Positions 25,421 through 39,200 of a stretch of 64,000 bases of DNA are shown piece after piece. Both the position numbers and the translations under genes were made by a program. Numbering within the stretch: the stretch's first letter is position 1; every line of letters starts with the position of its first letter. The stretch is from Otis tarda (lineage: Eukaryota; Chordata; Aves; Otidiformes; Otididae). The notes beneath the pieces were generated by a model, which did no database searches, was not told where the DNA came from, and saw nothing but the letters and a program-made list of their open reading frames with translations. The stretch is taken from positions 73,772,463 to 73,836,462 of the forward strand of contig CM048554.1 of assembly GCA_026413225.1 (NCBI GenBank), read 5' to 3'.

Positions 25421-28390
25421 AAAAAATAACCACTCAATCGCCTTTTTTTTTTTTTTTGTGGATCATATTCACATCCCATTCTCCACAGGTGAGATGCAAG
25501 TAAGCCTGCGTTGTACCATGCAATTGATTTGTTGACAAAGCAGTCAAAGTCCAGCCATGCCAAAATCTGAAAAACCTTCCTCCTACTTTTTTTTTCAGTC
25601 TGCTCTCTAAAGTCATTACTCCAATATCTTTATATCTTTGATGACATAAAGCACAAGACAGAATACTAAGTTGAACCAAAGTATTGATCTCAGCAGAAAA
25701 TTTCTTTCATGATCTAAAAGATAAGTCTTGTTGGGATGATTCATTGGAGGGTTTTTTTTTAAAAAAAAAAAATCCCTTAACTTTAAGATCATAGTTCTTA
25801 GGAAAAACAACCAAGCAAACAAAAAAAATGAATGCCTTTTTTTTTTATTCATCACTCAATAGCAAACTATATTTACTCTACCACTACTCACTCATTAAGC
25901 TCATAGCAAACGTTAAAATGAATCACAGTGGCATGTGAAAGACAGACTGTTCTGGGTTGTGTTTATATCAGAAGGAATAACAAAAAAAAAAAAATGGGGC
26001 AGAAAAGTAAGATAAATACCACAAGAAAATATCTGACTTTCCAGTTCACTCTGTTCACTTGTTACAACTTATTTAATTTGGTATATACAAATGAGATTTA
26101 AATTATATTACCTATAGCCTAAAGCAATAAGCATTTATTTTAATTTGCAAAAGGGTAAACCATATTTTGCTGTCTGCTTAGTTCTGTGTTATCTAATTTT
26201 TTTTTGGCAAATATTGACTAAAAAAAAATTATTTCTACTTCCATTCTTCTTCAACATTCTTCTCTTCTGACAGGAATATAGATAAAAGAATAATAATCTT
26301 TTAATCTTTTCTTCAAAATCCAGTGCATGGTTAAAATCTAGTCTAGGGCTCAGAGCACACATTTCAGTTTTCTAGTTGTATCTGGAAAAATAACCCATTG
26401 ATTTGTTTGGCAATTTTGTTTCTACAAGATAGCTACAATTATGCAAAGGAAGTCTCTTTTGCAACTGTCAGTATTATGGATTTATATTATTGTCACAAGA
26501 ATGATTTGGGTATATATTACTTCTTTTTGGAATAAAAAGCAATAAAATAGTTTCGAACAAGGAGTCACTAATTCTGAGGCAAATTTTATTTTTCTTCTGG
26601 TGAAAAAGAGTAGTGCCAATGGTGTATTGCAGGGATTGTTGTAGGTTCTTGGTTTCTACCTAGACCATGAAGAGCAATTGGGGATCTCTGTGATTACTGT
26701 TCTGTATTCAGAGCAGAAAGATATGATAGCTGTTGTAATAGTTAAACTACACTTTTGTAACAGGAAAACTTTCAAAAAGTTCTGCATGATCCTAATACAC
26801 CAGGCACCATAAAGTTGCAATACACTTGAATCATCCAAAAGGGAAATACAGTACAGAAAGTAAGAGGGAAGCTTAAAAAAATTCTAGGAAAGATAAGAGT
26901 AGACGCCTCATCTTCTAAAGCAATTTAATAAGTTGTATTAATTCTGTGAAATGTTTGATTCAGACACTATAAATTTGAGTGAAAATGTTGCTATGAATTT
27001 TGTAAATGGCTAGAAGTAGACCTTTATCCAACAGAAATGCAGAAGAATACATGCAACTTCCAGCATGTGGATAAACCTGTAGAAGCAATTGCATGGTTCA
27101 GGAAATTCCGCCAGCCACTATACTGCTTGTGCAGCCTGGCTGTCTCCAATTATCCTACTCCTCTCGTTCTTAAACCATCAATATTCCCACTGTTACAGAA
27201 CTTTCCTTACCCTGGTGCACATAATGTTGAAATAGCAATAAGAGAAAGGAGAAATTTTTCTTCTTAGCCAGGTTATCACTACTAGTTGGAAATAAATATT
27301 CAATCAATTTTTCTTCCTTGAAACTATTGGCTTTATGCCTAAGACGCCCGATATTACTTTGATCAATTTTTTTTCCTAATCATTGAAGAAATGGAAATCC
27401 AAATTGGTTTTCAGCCTTCTATTTTTTTGTGAAGTTGTGTAGTTGTTATTACAACATCTTTTGAAAACTAGCCACCTGTCTTCCCCAAACCACAGGAAAA
27501 CTTTTATCCTATTGGTCTTTAAACAAAACACAGATTATCCACCTGCATTTAGTAGGACAAGCAATGTTCAAAGGTTCAGCAAGTTCCAACTAAATCTGAC
27601 TGTGACACTCTACATAAATTCTGTAAAATTCTACACTCTAAGACCTTTATTTCCTAGTATGTTTGTTTTCTGCATACATTGAATTTGCAGGTGTTGTGAG
27701 ATCTGTTAGAAGTGCGAAAATTTCACAGTTCAGAACGGCATCAAATGAGGGAACACTACCTAAAGCAGAAATCAGAAATGAAAGGGTCAAATACTACTGA
27801 TGTTGGCCTATGTGCCAGTCTCTAACAGGGTAAAGTAGTTCCTTGTTTCATTTAAAATCACAATCAAAGCAGCTTGGAAAAGACTAAAAAGAGGAATTTT
27901 TTTTTGTGTGTGTTACTGGAGATAGATAGCCTATTATTAGAACACATACTATTAAAAATCTCTAAACTGTAAAATCAAATTAAACAAACAAAAAACAAAA
28001 CACTGCATCTTACATTAAGGAATCTAGATATCCACCCATTTTACTGAGGGCTCAAAAATCCCCAGTGTTATAAAGTCTAGAATACCATAGATCATGCATT
28101 CAGTCTAGTACCCTTCTCATCGGCTCCTGTGTTCATAGCTTTCCCTTCTGCTGGTTTAGACAACACCATGCATGTAGTGGTTATAAACAACAACACTAAT
28201 TATTAATTTGAAGTTAAAGAACAGACCTCCCCAGTATGTTTAATCTTTGGCCAAAGCTCGGAACATCTCAAAAATGATCTTACAAACCCATGCCCTACTC
28301 TAGAGATTACGTAACATCATACTTCTGTGCAAACCTTTAACAAGGTTTCAGAGTCAGGAGACTCTAGAGACTGAATTGGATTTCTGTGTA

Positions 28391-28665
28391 CTCTCCCCGG
28401 GGTCAGTGACAAATCAACAGCTGCTTGTTTCCATCAATAATAGTCTGTCTGCTGCTGCTGGAAAAAAAAAGAAAAGACAAGTTTGAATTATTGTGATTTG
28501 GCTCAGGCAAAGCACTGTGGTGGGTGATTGGCTTTACAGATTTTAGACCAGGTGCGTTGTTGTCAGCTAAGCATAATGGATAGTGCTGATGCTTAATTAC
28601 TGCGTACTTGCATAAGTCACAGATCACATAATAAAAAGAGGAAGAAAAAATTACAAGGTAAGTCA
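28391..28665. promoter_or_regulatory. Candidate non-coding regulatory block
   Basis: A denser, more complex stretch inside AT-rich DNA. It carries CCCCGGGG at 28395-28402, TGATTGGC (inverted CCAAT type) at 28525-28532, the E-box CAGGTG at 28549-28554 and the homeodomain core TTAATTAC at 28593-28600. No splice-bounded reading frame fits it. Regulatory nature is inferred only from motif density; conservation in other birds is not visible here. Confidence 0.2.
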
Positions 28666-29582
28666 TTCTGTTTAAGATGATCTCTATAATATAGCAACAT
28701 TTTATTGAGATCAGAAAGTTTTTAAAATAGACAAGATTTGTGCTTCCTTATGAAAGCCTGATTTTTATACAATTTTTGCAGTGTGGTTGTATTTCTAGAA
28801 GGTGTTAAGTCACCAGTCCAGCTAAAGACTAATGCAGTAAAAATTTCTACTGGTGATAATGAGATTCATTGATATCTCCTGATTCTTCTTTGGGGAATGA
28901 AAGAGTGGGAGCTTTCAGAAACCTAGTTATAGTCTCCAATTCTCAGAGGCCACCTCCAGTTTTAATAATTTACAATAATGTAAAGAGTAGACTGTTGGAG
29001 TCAAAGTGTTTTATTTTCCATGCTTTTCCCTGTCCTTTGAACACCTGCCTGCTGGGAGCTGTCAGAAGGGATTTCTGTTCCGTGAGACTCTCCTGTAACA
29101 GTGACCTTTCTGCATTGAGAGCCCAAAGTGAATCTACTAACACTAAAATACTCCAACAAAGCAAATAATATTATAGATAGCCTTCTACTGATATTTATCA
29201 TAACTCAAGTGACTGGGACACATCAAAAAGATGATGTATGCCATACATTTCTTAAATATGTTATTTCACATTACAAATACCTCAGTGCAATTTTTTTTTC
29301 TTTTTAAAATGTCTTTTATAAGGCCAATCTAAAGCCTGTTGAACTAAATGGCTTCAAAGATTCAAAATAAGAAATTCTGTGAGCTTCAGATCAGGTAATG
29401 AATTTCACTTAGCTTTCCACTATCAACTAACATTTGGTCTACTTACCAGGTCTACCCACCAGCCTTTTGTAAATGTTTGTGACACCACCAGAGATGTTTC
29501 TGACATGACACTCTCAATGTCATTTAGAATCTAATAACGTTTATAGGTTTATAAAGAAAGACTTTTTTTTTGAAAAAATTAG

Positions 29583-29717
29583 AAGGCCAGTTTGGACAGT
29601 GCTCTGAGCAACCTGACCTAATTGGAGATGTCCCTGCTACTTGCAGGGGTGTTGGACCAGACGACCTTTAAAGGTCCCTTCCAACCCAAACCATTCTATG
29701 ATTCTATGACTCTAAGG
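29583..29717 (+). mobile_element. CR1 LINE 3' end, plus strand
   Basis: A short 5'-truncated CR1. It keeps the last dozen codons of ORF2 (KASLDSALSNLT then stop), the 3' untranslated phrase CCTTTAAAGGTCCCTTCCAA and the octamer tail ATTCTATG repeated. It is of the same subfamily as the copies at 22.0, 47.3 and 51.5 kb but slightly more diverged. Confidence 0.93.
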
Positions 29718-30790
29718 CAAATGGATAGATCATCTCAACATCATACAGATTGGCTTGCTAAAAATTTTCTAGGTCTGCCATATTTTATGTCTTTGATCAT
29801 ATTTATATTGTTAAAATAACCTACATAGTCTTATGGGGGAAAAAAAAAAACCCTAATAGTGTAAATCTGAATAATGATACCAAGACCTGAGCAGCCCTAA
29901 ATACAGATCCTGCTAAGATATGTCAGTTTTAACTGACTTAATTCCTAGATCTACTCACAGAAAAAAAAAAAAAAGATACTTTGTCTTGATCTAAATAATT
30001 AGAGCACTCAAAGTTCAAATTAACCTCTTAAATTAACAGCCAGTTTAGTTTCTGAACTGTTGTATCTGTGTGTTCAGAATAGGATTCGTTCCATAATATT
30101 CAGGGAACAGCATTCATAACTTGCTTGAGCTTCGAACTGATCTCACAAATACATGATTTCACACAGGCTGTATTTTGGCAGCCTTTTCTCAAGGTGACAG
30201 AGGCACAGATAACAGAAGCAGCGCTCCCATCTGAAAGAAATGTTTTTATCTCACCATACAAAGGTGGAAGAACTCAGTGTTACTTAGCTGCTATGTGAAC
30301 ACGTAAGAGCATAAAAAAAAAATCTGAAAAGATGCATAAATTTTGAACCTGCATAACCTTTTGTGGCATGTACAGATGTGGTATAATCTGCATTTCCAAC
30401 TTGTTTCTTTTATTTAATTAATATCCGTTCTCACCCATGTTCCAGTGTGTATGAGTATCCTCATGCATATGAGTATCCTATGCATATTACAGGCAATACC
30501 TTTCCATTTTCCTATCCCTTTGAGAAACCTCATGCTCTATACAGTGAATAGGAAAGCAATTTATTGCAGAATTAATAATCTGTCATTATGTTAAAGTTTA
30601 ACCTTCCACATCCTTTAAAACATAGCTGTATCTCAAAGGCATTTGAATACCCATCTTTTTCCTTTACATTCACAACAAAAGCTAAAAACTCAGCTAAGCA
30701 AACTCAGCAATAGGTATCCTTCCACCTTTCCCTTGAAGCGATTGACTATTTCCCTAACATTGGCATTTCTGAAACTTCATCTAGAAAAAT
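29718..30790. other. Unique DNA between two CR1 copies
   Basis: AT-rich sequence with short A runs; no gene seen. A small 18-bp tandem duplication lies at 30450-30484. Confidence 0.55.
30450..30484 (+). repeat. Tandem duplication of an 18-bp unit
   Basis: TATGAGTATCCTCATGCA is followed at once by the near-copy TATGAGTATCCTATGCA, one base shorter. The pair is a simple local duplication. Confidence 0.75.
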
Positions 30791-31233
30791 ATGCTGAGTT
30801 TGTGGCCCCAGATACATGAAAGATGTTGACATGGTAGAGCAAGTCTAGAGGCTGGCCACCAAAATGGTAAAGGGGATGGAGCACGAGTTGTACAGAAAGG
30901 CTGATAGCAGGAAGGGTGCAGCCAGACCCTTTGAAAGGTACATGGACAAACAAAAGGACATGGATTATAATTATTGATATCTAGTTAAATATTGGGGAAA
31001 ATATTTTTTTGATCCTTTCACAGTAAGGGTGGTCAAATGCTGCACAGGTTGCCCAAGGAGGCTGGGGAATGATTCTTCTTTGGAAATATTAAAAACTTGA
31101 CCACGTATTACCTTCAGTAACTTGATTAAATTCAAAGAAAGATCCAACTTTAAAGGTGGCCCTGCTTCAAGCAGGGGGTTGAACCAGGTGACCTCCACAG
31201 GTCCCTTCAAATCAAATTTGGTTTATGATTCTA
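30791..31233 (+). mobile_element. CR1 LINE fragment, older subfamily, plus strand
   Basis: Follows the CR1 3' part of ORF2 and the 3' end with one internal loss. Recognisable phrases in order are GTGGCCCCAGATACATGAAA, GGTAAAGGGGATGGAGCACG, AAGGGTGGTCAAATGCTGCA, GGTTGCCCAAGGAGGCTGGG, CTGCTTCAAGCAGGGGGTTG and GACCTCCACAGGTCCCTTCA, ending near TTATGATTCTA. The frame is broken in several places. Divergence is clearly greater than in the neighbouring copy at 29.6 kb, so this is an older insertion of a different CR1 subfamily. Confidence 0.85.
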
Positions 31234-34200
31234 ATATAAAACTGCATGCTTCTCAGCATCTTTGTCTACCAGCAATCTCAAATCTTTCTTCTCTGTAGAT
31301 TTATGAAAGACTTCTTTGTTTCCTACCACAATAATTCACAGCAATCAACAGTTTTGCATCTTACCTCTCACAAAAAGACCCCAAAATTACTTTCTTTACT
31401 ACCTACTGATTTATTAAAATATATAAAAAATTGAAATTCTCAGTCACCTTCTCTTGTCAATGAAAATGTCTACAAGCTATATTCAATTTATTTCCAGATA
31501 AGCTCTTTGATTCCAGACAAGTCAGCTATCCAGGCTGCCTTTTTGACCTAATTATATGCTTTAAAATCCAGAGTGCATTTTTTTTTCTAAAGCACACTTG
31601 ATGTGATATGGATTTATTATCCGCTCCACATACAGAACAGCGGCAAATCAATGTGCACACAACTTATTCGTCTTCTAATAGCTGATAATAAAAAAATGAA
31701 AAGTTGAAGTACTGACCGTACATTCATATTTACTGTCCAATCTGTGGTCTATACAGTGTGGAAGAGTAATAGAAGGAGATGAAAAGATGTTTGTGAATTT
31801 TTAAGACAAATCATCTGCTAGTATAAATTATTTATTCTTGAAGCCAATAGAGCTATGAAAATTTACAGCAGCTACAAACCTGCCCCTTCCAAGTCTTAAT
31901 TTTCTGCATTTTAGTTAGATTTTGAATCAGAACACTCTAATCATCTCCTTTGGAGCTCATCCAGAGCTCACTGAGGTCAATTAAAATGTTTCAAGCAAAG
32001 GCAAGGGGCTCTTGATCAGAACTATTACATTTAAGTTACTTGCACTGCAATTGTTACCTCAGTTCTGTCAAAATTAATTTATTTATCTGAGGAAAAATTT
32101 CAGGAGCTCTAAGATATGCAGAGAAATTATTTTAATAGATATTAATGAAAGAAGCTAATGTTAAAATTGATTCATATGCCTTTTCATCCTAAAGAATAAG
32201 ATGTCATTAGTCAAGTTTTGATACTTCTGGAAATAATTTTTATGGAAGATATCTATTTTTCTTCTTTTGGCCACATTATGCCAATATCTCTCTCTTTTTT
32301 TTCTGCCCTCTCCCTCCTTTAAGGTTTACACACACACATCCCCCACTTAAAGTCCAGATTCTTTAATGAAGTTCTAATGGACATATCTTTTGACAGCAGC
32401 ATTATCAGAAAAGTCACCTATTGCTAACTAAAAGGCAGTTGAAATGTCTCACTGCAAAGTGTCTCAAAAAGGGAGAAAATAAAGTTCTGTTAGAGAAGCC
32501 ATCTTGTTTTGGATATGAATAATGGGAGAAATACACCATTAAAAATCTGTACATCCCTTATCCTGCCACAGGGAATAGACCTGAAAGCTTTTCTCATTCC
32601 TTTTTTTTTTTTTATCAAAGAGTCAAACTTGAACAACTTCCCAGGTAGCTGTAAAGGAAGGAAAGATGGGATTGGAGAAGAAGGAGTTTTTTGGTTTTTT
32701 TTCAAGACTACCATTTTTATCATAATATTTTAAAATGTCAATTAATAAAACTGCCATATGAAATTTGGATATGATGCCACATAGAAGCTTCTCAAACAAA
32801 TTCTAGAATACAATCATTTGACACTAATTTCACATTAAACAGCTGAGTCATGAAAGAATTTGAATTTGTGCTCAGTTGGTGCTCTGCTGATGTGTAACTG
32901 TTAAAAGAATGATAGGTATGTAAAACAGCATGAAGTGAAACCTGACATTTATTTTTAAAAATATTTTTTCTGTCTAGTTCTGTATCATTATTCATACTAT
33001 TAGCAAATTTTGCATAAACAAAGGCATTTTTTTAAACTTTAGAAGACAGCTTTTGAATCCCCTTCTCTATTAGAGGAAACCTTACATGGAAGCAGCAATT
33101 GTGTCCTCTACAATGGCTATAGATATTAGAATTATTTCAGATTTTTTTTTTTTAATAAAAAGACATCTTTAAGCATAATGAAAAAAAGCACATTTGAAGT
33201 TTTTTAATTTCAGTGGGACTATTCTCAAGGATTTATATCTGCAGCATTGGGGTGACAGTTTCTTAGCCTCTGATGTATGATTGTGAAAGATGTCTCTTGA
33301 CTGCTAGACTTCTTCCTGCTAGTAAAATTTCACTGCAATAGGTAATTGGGATGTCTTTTTATTCTTATTATTTTTGGCCATTTCTGTTGTCCATGTTTCT
33401 GTAATATTGCATTACAGTCTTGAACAATGATAGAATTTGTAATGAACATCTTATATCAGAGTATAATGCTCTTTTCGTAGATTTTATTTGATTCCTTGCC
33501 CAAATATTGATATGTGTTTAAAATGCCAAATTAATTGAATTAATTAACAAAAGTGTGAATTTGGGATGTCTGGGACAGAGAAGGAAGTAATAGCTTTTGC
33601 TTTTTTTTTTAAATTTATTTCATTAAAACTTTTAAGGAAGCACATAGGTTCTTCATAGGTATGATTTCAGCTAGATTTTCTTCATGGAGAATCTTGGAGG
33701 CATAATCGATCCAGTCTGTTGTCAGCATTCGGTACCACTAGTGGAAGAAGAGGTTCAGTTTAAATGACTTGGTCTTTTTGCTAGGAGAGTTCAGATATCC
33801 TATGTTTGTAAGGGTTGAAATATATTTTTAATGCTTTTCTCATTCAGTGGGTTAGGACAGACTAAGACAGATCCCCTTTTAAAGGGCTTTAAGTTCAGTT
33901 TTCTCTGCTGGAAGGACAACAAAGATGGAAAGATGATGCTGAGTGATTGGTATTACAATGGATAATAATTTAGGTTTAAAAGTGAGCAAATAAGACAAAA
34001 TCCTGTATTTTCCAATTATGGCAAAGTCTACCTGGTGCAGGAGCACAGCAACCAACAGAGTTACAGGTCTGATTTGTACACATTGATCCAGAGAAAGACT
34101 TGAATCTGCCTATTGAAACTAATGCCAGCTGTCTGCAACACCCCTGGGACAAATACGCCAGATGGAGGTTGCCAGAACGGTATAACCATGTCCCTTCCCT

Positions 34201-35593
34201 GCCAATATGTTCCTTTACACCAGTGGGACTTGGGGAAAGCACTTGAGCTAACTATGTCACAGGGGAACTCCTCGTCTGGGGCTTTCCTCTTCTTTTGTCC
34301 AGAAGATGTTATGGAAAAAAATGAAAGAAAAACAAACAAACAAAAAAAAACCCCAGTGACTATATCTCTGCATCTTCTTGACCATATTTAAGTTATCATC
34401 ATTATCAGAAGTATGGTGCAATAGCATTGCAAATAGTATTGCAGAGCTGCAAAGAAGTTTCCCCTTTGTTCTTATACTGAAAATATTTTCCTCAGCATTT
34501 TATCAGTTAGTGTAGCTTTTCAGTATGTTTCCTCTATGTTGCTTGTTTTGCCAATAAATAAGATTCCATTATGGTCTCAGTACCATAGCCTGTGATTTGA
34601 TTGCTGTTTAAATCCTTTATGTGTGATTTTTCTCAGGACTTAGTTTTCTGAATTCCAAAATGGTTGCACTTGAATTGCACTTGATTTCTGATTCATCAGG
34701 CAGTGGATTATGTACATCCACTGCTAAATATTCCCTGCTCCTTTTCACTTGCATGTACGGCATTCGTTCCCCTTTAAAGATAGTGGAGTTTTTGTGCAGG
34801 CTGAAGAGCTGGGGACATCAGGTCTCTTTATCCTTAACCAGTGATGTGGTAGGACTATACTGGTCGTCATTTTGTCTGATTTAATAGTCAGCTGTTAACA
34901 CAGCCAGACCTGAACCACTGGTTAAAAATGCTTCATAAAAGCTCTGTTCTACTGTGCCCTTCTGGGACCTTGACTTCCGTATTTCTAGAAGGGTTTTTCC
35001 CAGTTTGCAGCTATTTAGAAAGCACAGATGTTGTTTCTTCTTGCCCTTGTCATGAGTGCATGGGAAGCAGTAATCTAACAGTGAGTTATTATGCTAAAAA
35101 ATTCTGCTGTCTGCTTCTCAGGTGCACATCACAAAAAGACTAATCTTGTATAGATTTTCCTGTTTGTTATCAGAGGCAAAATGGACTCTGATATTCAGGT
35201 ACATAAAAGAGTTTCTTCTCTTCTTTTATTTCCTTCATTATGCACAGTGAAAGAAGGATAGCTGCAACTCTTTACAGCTATCAGGAAAGATGTTATGTTA
35301 CCCTGATTGTAAGTCAGTAATTTAAACTCCATAAATTTGCTTTTGAATAGGAAAGTTATGTGGCTTGCAAGTTAACCGTACCGTGGGTGAGGTGACACTC
35401 TGTATTGTAATGCTTCCAAAGCCAGTTGCCTTTTCCACACCGCTTAGGATGTCTGTGGTCTGCAGTCAATACTGTCTTGTCAAGTTTTCTTTTCTCACTT
35501 ACTTTTAAATTATATATCCTTATAGTTACATATGCTCTGTGTTATCCATGTTTTTGCATTGTCTGGGGCCCAGAAGAGCAGGAGCTGACTGTA

Positions 35594-35655
35594 ACAAGTC
35601 TGTGCATGTGTACTGAAAGTGTACTACATACTGTACAAGTCTGTGCATGTGTACT
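35594..35655 (+). repeat. 21-bp direct repeat, two perfect copies
   Basis: ACAAGTCTGTGCATGTGTAC followed by T is found at 35594-35614 and again at 35635-35655, 41 bp apart, with a related GTGTACTACATACTGT stretch between. A local duplication is the simplest reading. Confidence 0.85.
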
Positions 35656-36039
35656 AATCGCTGTGTTCTGGCAGGAGGTTAGAACAGCAAACAGCAACAA
35701 ATTTCCAGTGAGTCTGCCCAACACACAAACATTTGCCCAGTGAAACTGCCTGCACCACATGTTACTGTGGTTAGGAGGGTTAGAAAACCTGAAGAACAGA
35801 GGTCTCTTTGAGAAGAACACGTTCCCATTATCCCGTTTGTGGTGAAAAAGCTGGGAGCTACCAGTGTAGAGTGGTACAGAGGCAAAGCTGCAAAGCTTCT
35901 TGGGGACCTTCAGTCACCAGCTGACCTCCAAGTAGCAAGGAATGGCCATAGATGGCATATTTGTATATGTACCTGTTCCTATGCATTTTCACATTGGTAG
36001 GAAAGACTCGGCTGAAGTTCTACAGTCTCAAAATAAGCC

Positions 36040-36260
36040 CAGCTGCTGTTTCAAGGCAAGATTCTGCATAAGAAGCTCACTCCCTGCTGCAGGCTCCTTT
36101 TAACCAATTAGTCATTACTGCAAGCAGTATTCAGTCGCACGGCTAGCGTCTCTCATCCTGTCACAACGAACTTTCCTTCCTTCTTGTAAAGAAAAATAAG
36201 CAATCTCGATGTCAAATACTAAAGTTTATCGTGGTGACTTCAGATTTTGCACACTGTTTT
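36040..36260. promoter_or_regulatory. Candidate non-coding regulatory block
   Basis: A 220-bp stretch of complex sequence containing CCAATTAG at 36104-36111, which joins a CCAAT box to a homeodomain core, followed by CATTACTGCAAGCAG and the CpG-containing CAGTCGCACGGCTAGCGTC. It stands out from the surrounding AT-rich DNA. No exon fits it. The regulatory reading is inference only. Confidence 0.15.
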
Positions 36261-39200
36261 TTTTTTTCTCCCTGCCCTCCTCCTCCCTGCATGGTAAGCT
36301 ACTGGTGAACTATCTGGGTTGCCTGGCTCTCTGCAGGCTATTTCCTATTGCTTCACTTTTCATTTTGAAAAATATGCAAACTTCCATCTGCTTCTTGAAT
36401 ACAATCCTTCTGAGATCTACGTATGTATGAGCTTTTTGTGCTGAAGAAGCAGGTTTCTTAGGACTGTGTCATTTTATGTAAATGCATTTTGACGTTAGTT
36501 TTCTGCATCCACACACTCGTCCTACCTGCATATTGTGCTTTAGATGCCACTCAGAGTAATCACTAAACTTCTACAGTATTTGCAATGCAATTGGGCAGCA
36601 ATGTTAAATATAAGTGAAGGCAGAGCTCCTCAGCAGTAAAATCTCAGGTTTCTGTTTTTAGCCAGAGTGTATGTGCTTGTGCTCTACAGCAGATGTTTCT
36701 GCCTTTGAGGCAATTTCAGTGCTGAGCTATTTTAAAGACGGATTATTCTACATGAACAAGTAAATTCATAATTAATTCTACTTTCAACTTTTCAAGACTA
36801 TTTTTTTTCTGCAACTGAGGGAAAAAAAACCTGTTACTGCCTAAAACTTAAGCTCTGAGAGTTTATATAATCCTTATTTCATCAGATAGTGTTTCAGTGG
36901 CAAAGGGTAATGTGTTCTGACCAGAGATGGCTTTGATTCATACCTAACACTGAGAGGTAGGACGTCAGTCAGATAACTAAAGGCTGTTATTATGTAACTG
37001 AAGAGATACATGTCAACCAGGTCCCATTAGAGCACATTGCCTAAAAATTCTCTCTCTCTGAGACAGGTGGTGTTGAAAGAACTTTTTTCTCCCCTGTCTG
37101 TCCATATGAATTGTCTTTATTAATTAATCCTGGGACAAGACTCACTTAGTTGGGAGACCCTGACTATGCAGCCTCTTTTCAAAACTGCGGACTTTGCTGT
37201 AGTTTCAAGGTACCCTCTTTGGGGTAAGAGAGGCCACTCTGATGGGCAGAAACAAGCAATGTTGGCAGCTCTCTTGTACATTTTCTGGAAGAATATTTTT
37301 ATGACGTCTTGTGGCGTGGTAAATATGAGTTGCTGTGGTGACTTATGATAACACTTTCCTGTTCTGGCCTGCTGGAATGAAGTTAGGGGAAACTGTGGAA
37401 TTGCAAAAGGTGTTCTCAGTGGTTTAGCATGTGTCCTTACTGCAAAATGGGGGAGGTGTTGGTCCAGACAAAACCCTCTAGATTTTAGGCAATCCTGTTT
37501 AGCCATCTAGATAGCACAGGCTTAAACAACAGTAGATTTGGATTAAATGTTCTGGATAGACACAAATGGAAGGAAAAAGCCACACATGAAAGTGTAGACT
37601 GAGATGCCTTTTCAGCAAAAACTACTGAGATGCATCAACCCCAGATGAGCTGAGATGTCTCCATAGCTCTGTGAACGGTTGTATCCCCGGGGCAATACAG
37701 ATGCACCTGCGTGGCACAGGGAGATGTAGGGCCAGCTGCCCTCAGCATCCTACCATACCAACTCAACTACATCTCTGTTCCAGAGGTGTAGGACTTTCTT
37801 AGTTCAGGCACCTGAATGGAGCAGCACAACACTACAAATAGATGCCTTTGATGTGAGACACTCTGTTCACATACTTACAACTCCCGCTGTTTTGACTTTG
37901 CTTTTTTCTTTACCTCTTCAATGGCTGAGGTTTTGTGTATGATTTTTTTTTGTGTGGTTATTAAAGTGATGTGATTATGTTTATTTTCCTTTCAAGGGTT
38001 GCTAATGTCCAGATTATAGCATTCTGGAATAATTATTATATTGTAAAAGTTATCAGAAAACATTTAATCTGAAGAATGTGATCTTGTGGATACAAACACA
38101 CCTCTGAATGGGGTAAAGTGTGTTTTGGGTCTTGGAATAGCTTCTTCTTTCACTACATCAATGGAAGCTACTGGTGGTGTACAGTGTTAGCAATCAGCCC
38201 TTAGGAAAGAAAGGAAAAATCACTAATGCTGACAGCAGGAGCAGTTGTTCTGTGTGGCCTTATGGATTTAAATTTCTTTTTTCTTTTTCCTGTGTATATA
38301 TCTACACTGTGTGTATTCTTGAGAATTTGTTTTTGGAGTTCAAATGAAGCTTCAGACAATAAGGCAACATTTTCTGATCATCTTTCTCTTTCTAAAAAAT
38401 AAAAGCTTCCATAATTAATGTAATATTTTAACATTTTATAGTCTTCCAAAACTTCTAGATTCAACAAAGAGTGTTGGTGGGGGAGGGAGGGAGCATTTTT
38501 GGACTTTATAGTTTTAATCCTCTTCTTATATATGTCACAGGTTCTTTTTCAAATAGATAGATCATTATCTTCCATAAATACTACTATAATGTTGGTCCTA
38601 ATAGTAAAATAAAAATTATATCAACTAATTTAAGACACAATGTTGGAGTCTTGGTGCCACTGTTTCCCTCCTGAGTGCCATTCTTCTTGTAGAAAATAAA
38701 TTAGCAAGTAGAGGAATATGGGGGATGGTGGAGTAAAGAAGCAGTAGTGGTTTTGGAAAACAAAAGCTGTGTGTCACTTGGCTAAAGCAGGAAGTGACAA
38801 TCAACCATATTTTATCAAATATAAATGGAAGAGAACAAACTTGCAGATGCTGTATTCACATAACCTCAAGTCAATGAATGACTCAGTATCAAAGACTTTG
38901 TTTTTCATTTCAGAAACTGGTATCTCAGACACAGGCTAATTCCTGGAGGCAACCATTCATCCAAATGGAACTTGTAGATCAATATGAATGGGGTTTAGTC
39001 CTTAACAACAAAGAAAGAAAGACAAAAACTGTGTGGAAATACCAGATTCCTTCTCTTTCTCTTCCCTGTTAAGAAAAAGCTTTTGCTTTGAATTGCCTTT
39101 ATGAATTTTGTATTGAATTAAGTATACTGTCAAACTTCTTGTCCAAAGTGCTCAAAACAGTATTTGGCCAAGTTGACAGCTATTACAAAAACCTTTACTT

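Larger units (their letters stand above)
24721..29582. other. Unique AT-rich DNA, no gene seen
   Basis: Nearly 5 kb with many A/T homopolymers (T15 at 25443-25457 is the longest) and no gene that I recognise. A 14-bp direct repeat lies at 25378-25420. The sequence at 28391-28665 is less AT-rich and has the look of possible regulatory DNA; it is listed separately. Confidence 0.5.

Noticed and set aside
37120-37506. 128-codon minus-strand frame
   Set aside because: No domain, signal or splice evidence; overlaps a frame on the other strand; no recognisable family.
38915-39068. Possible exon with an acceptor-like pyrimidine tract ending in CAG and a GTTAAG donor-like end
   Set aside because: The length is not a multiple of three, the donor is weak, and the protein is unrecognised. 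Such pairs are common by chance.
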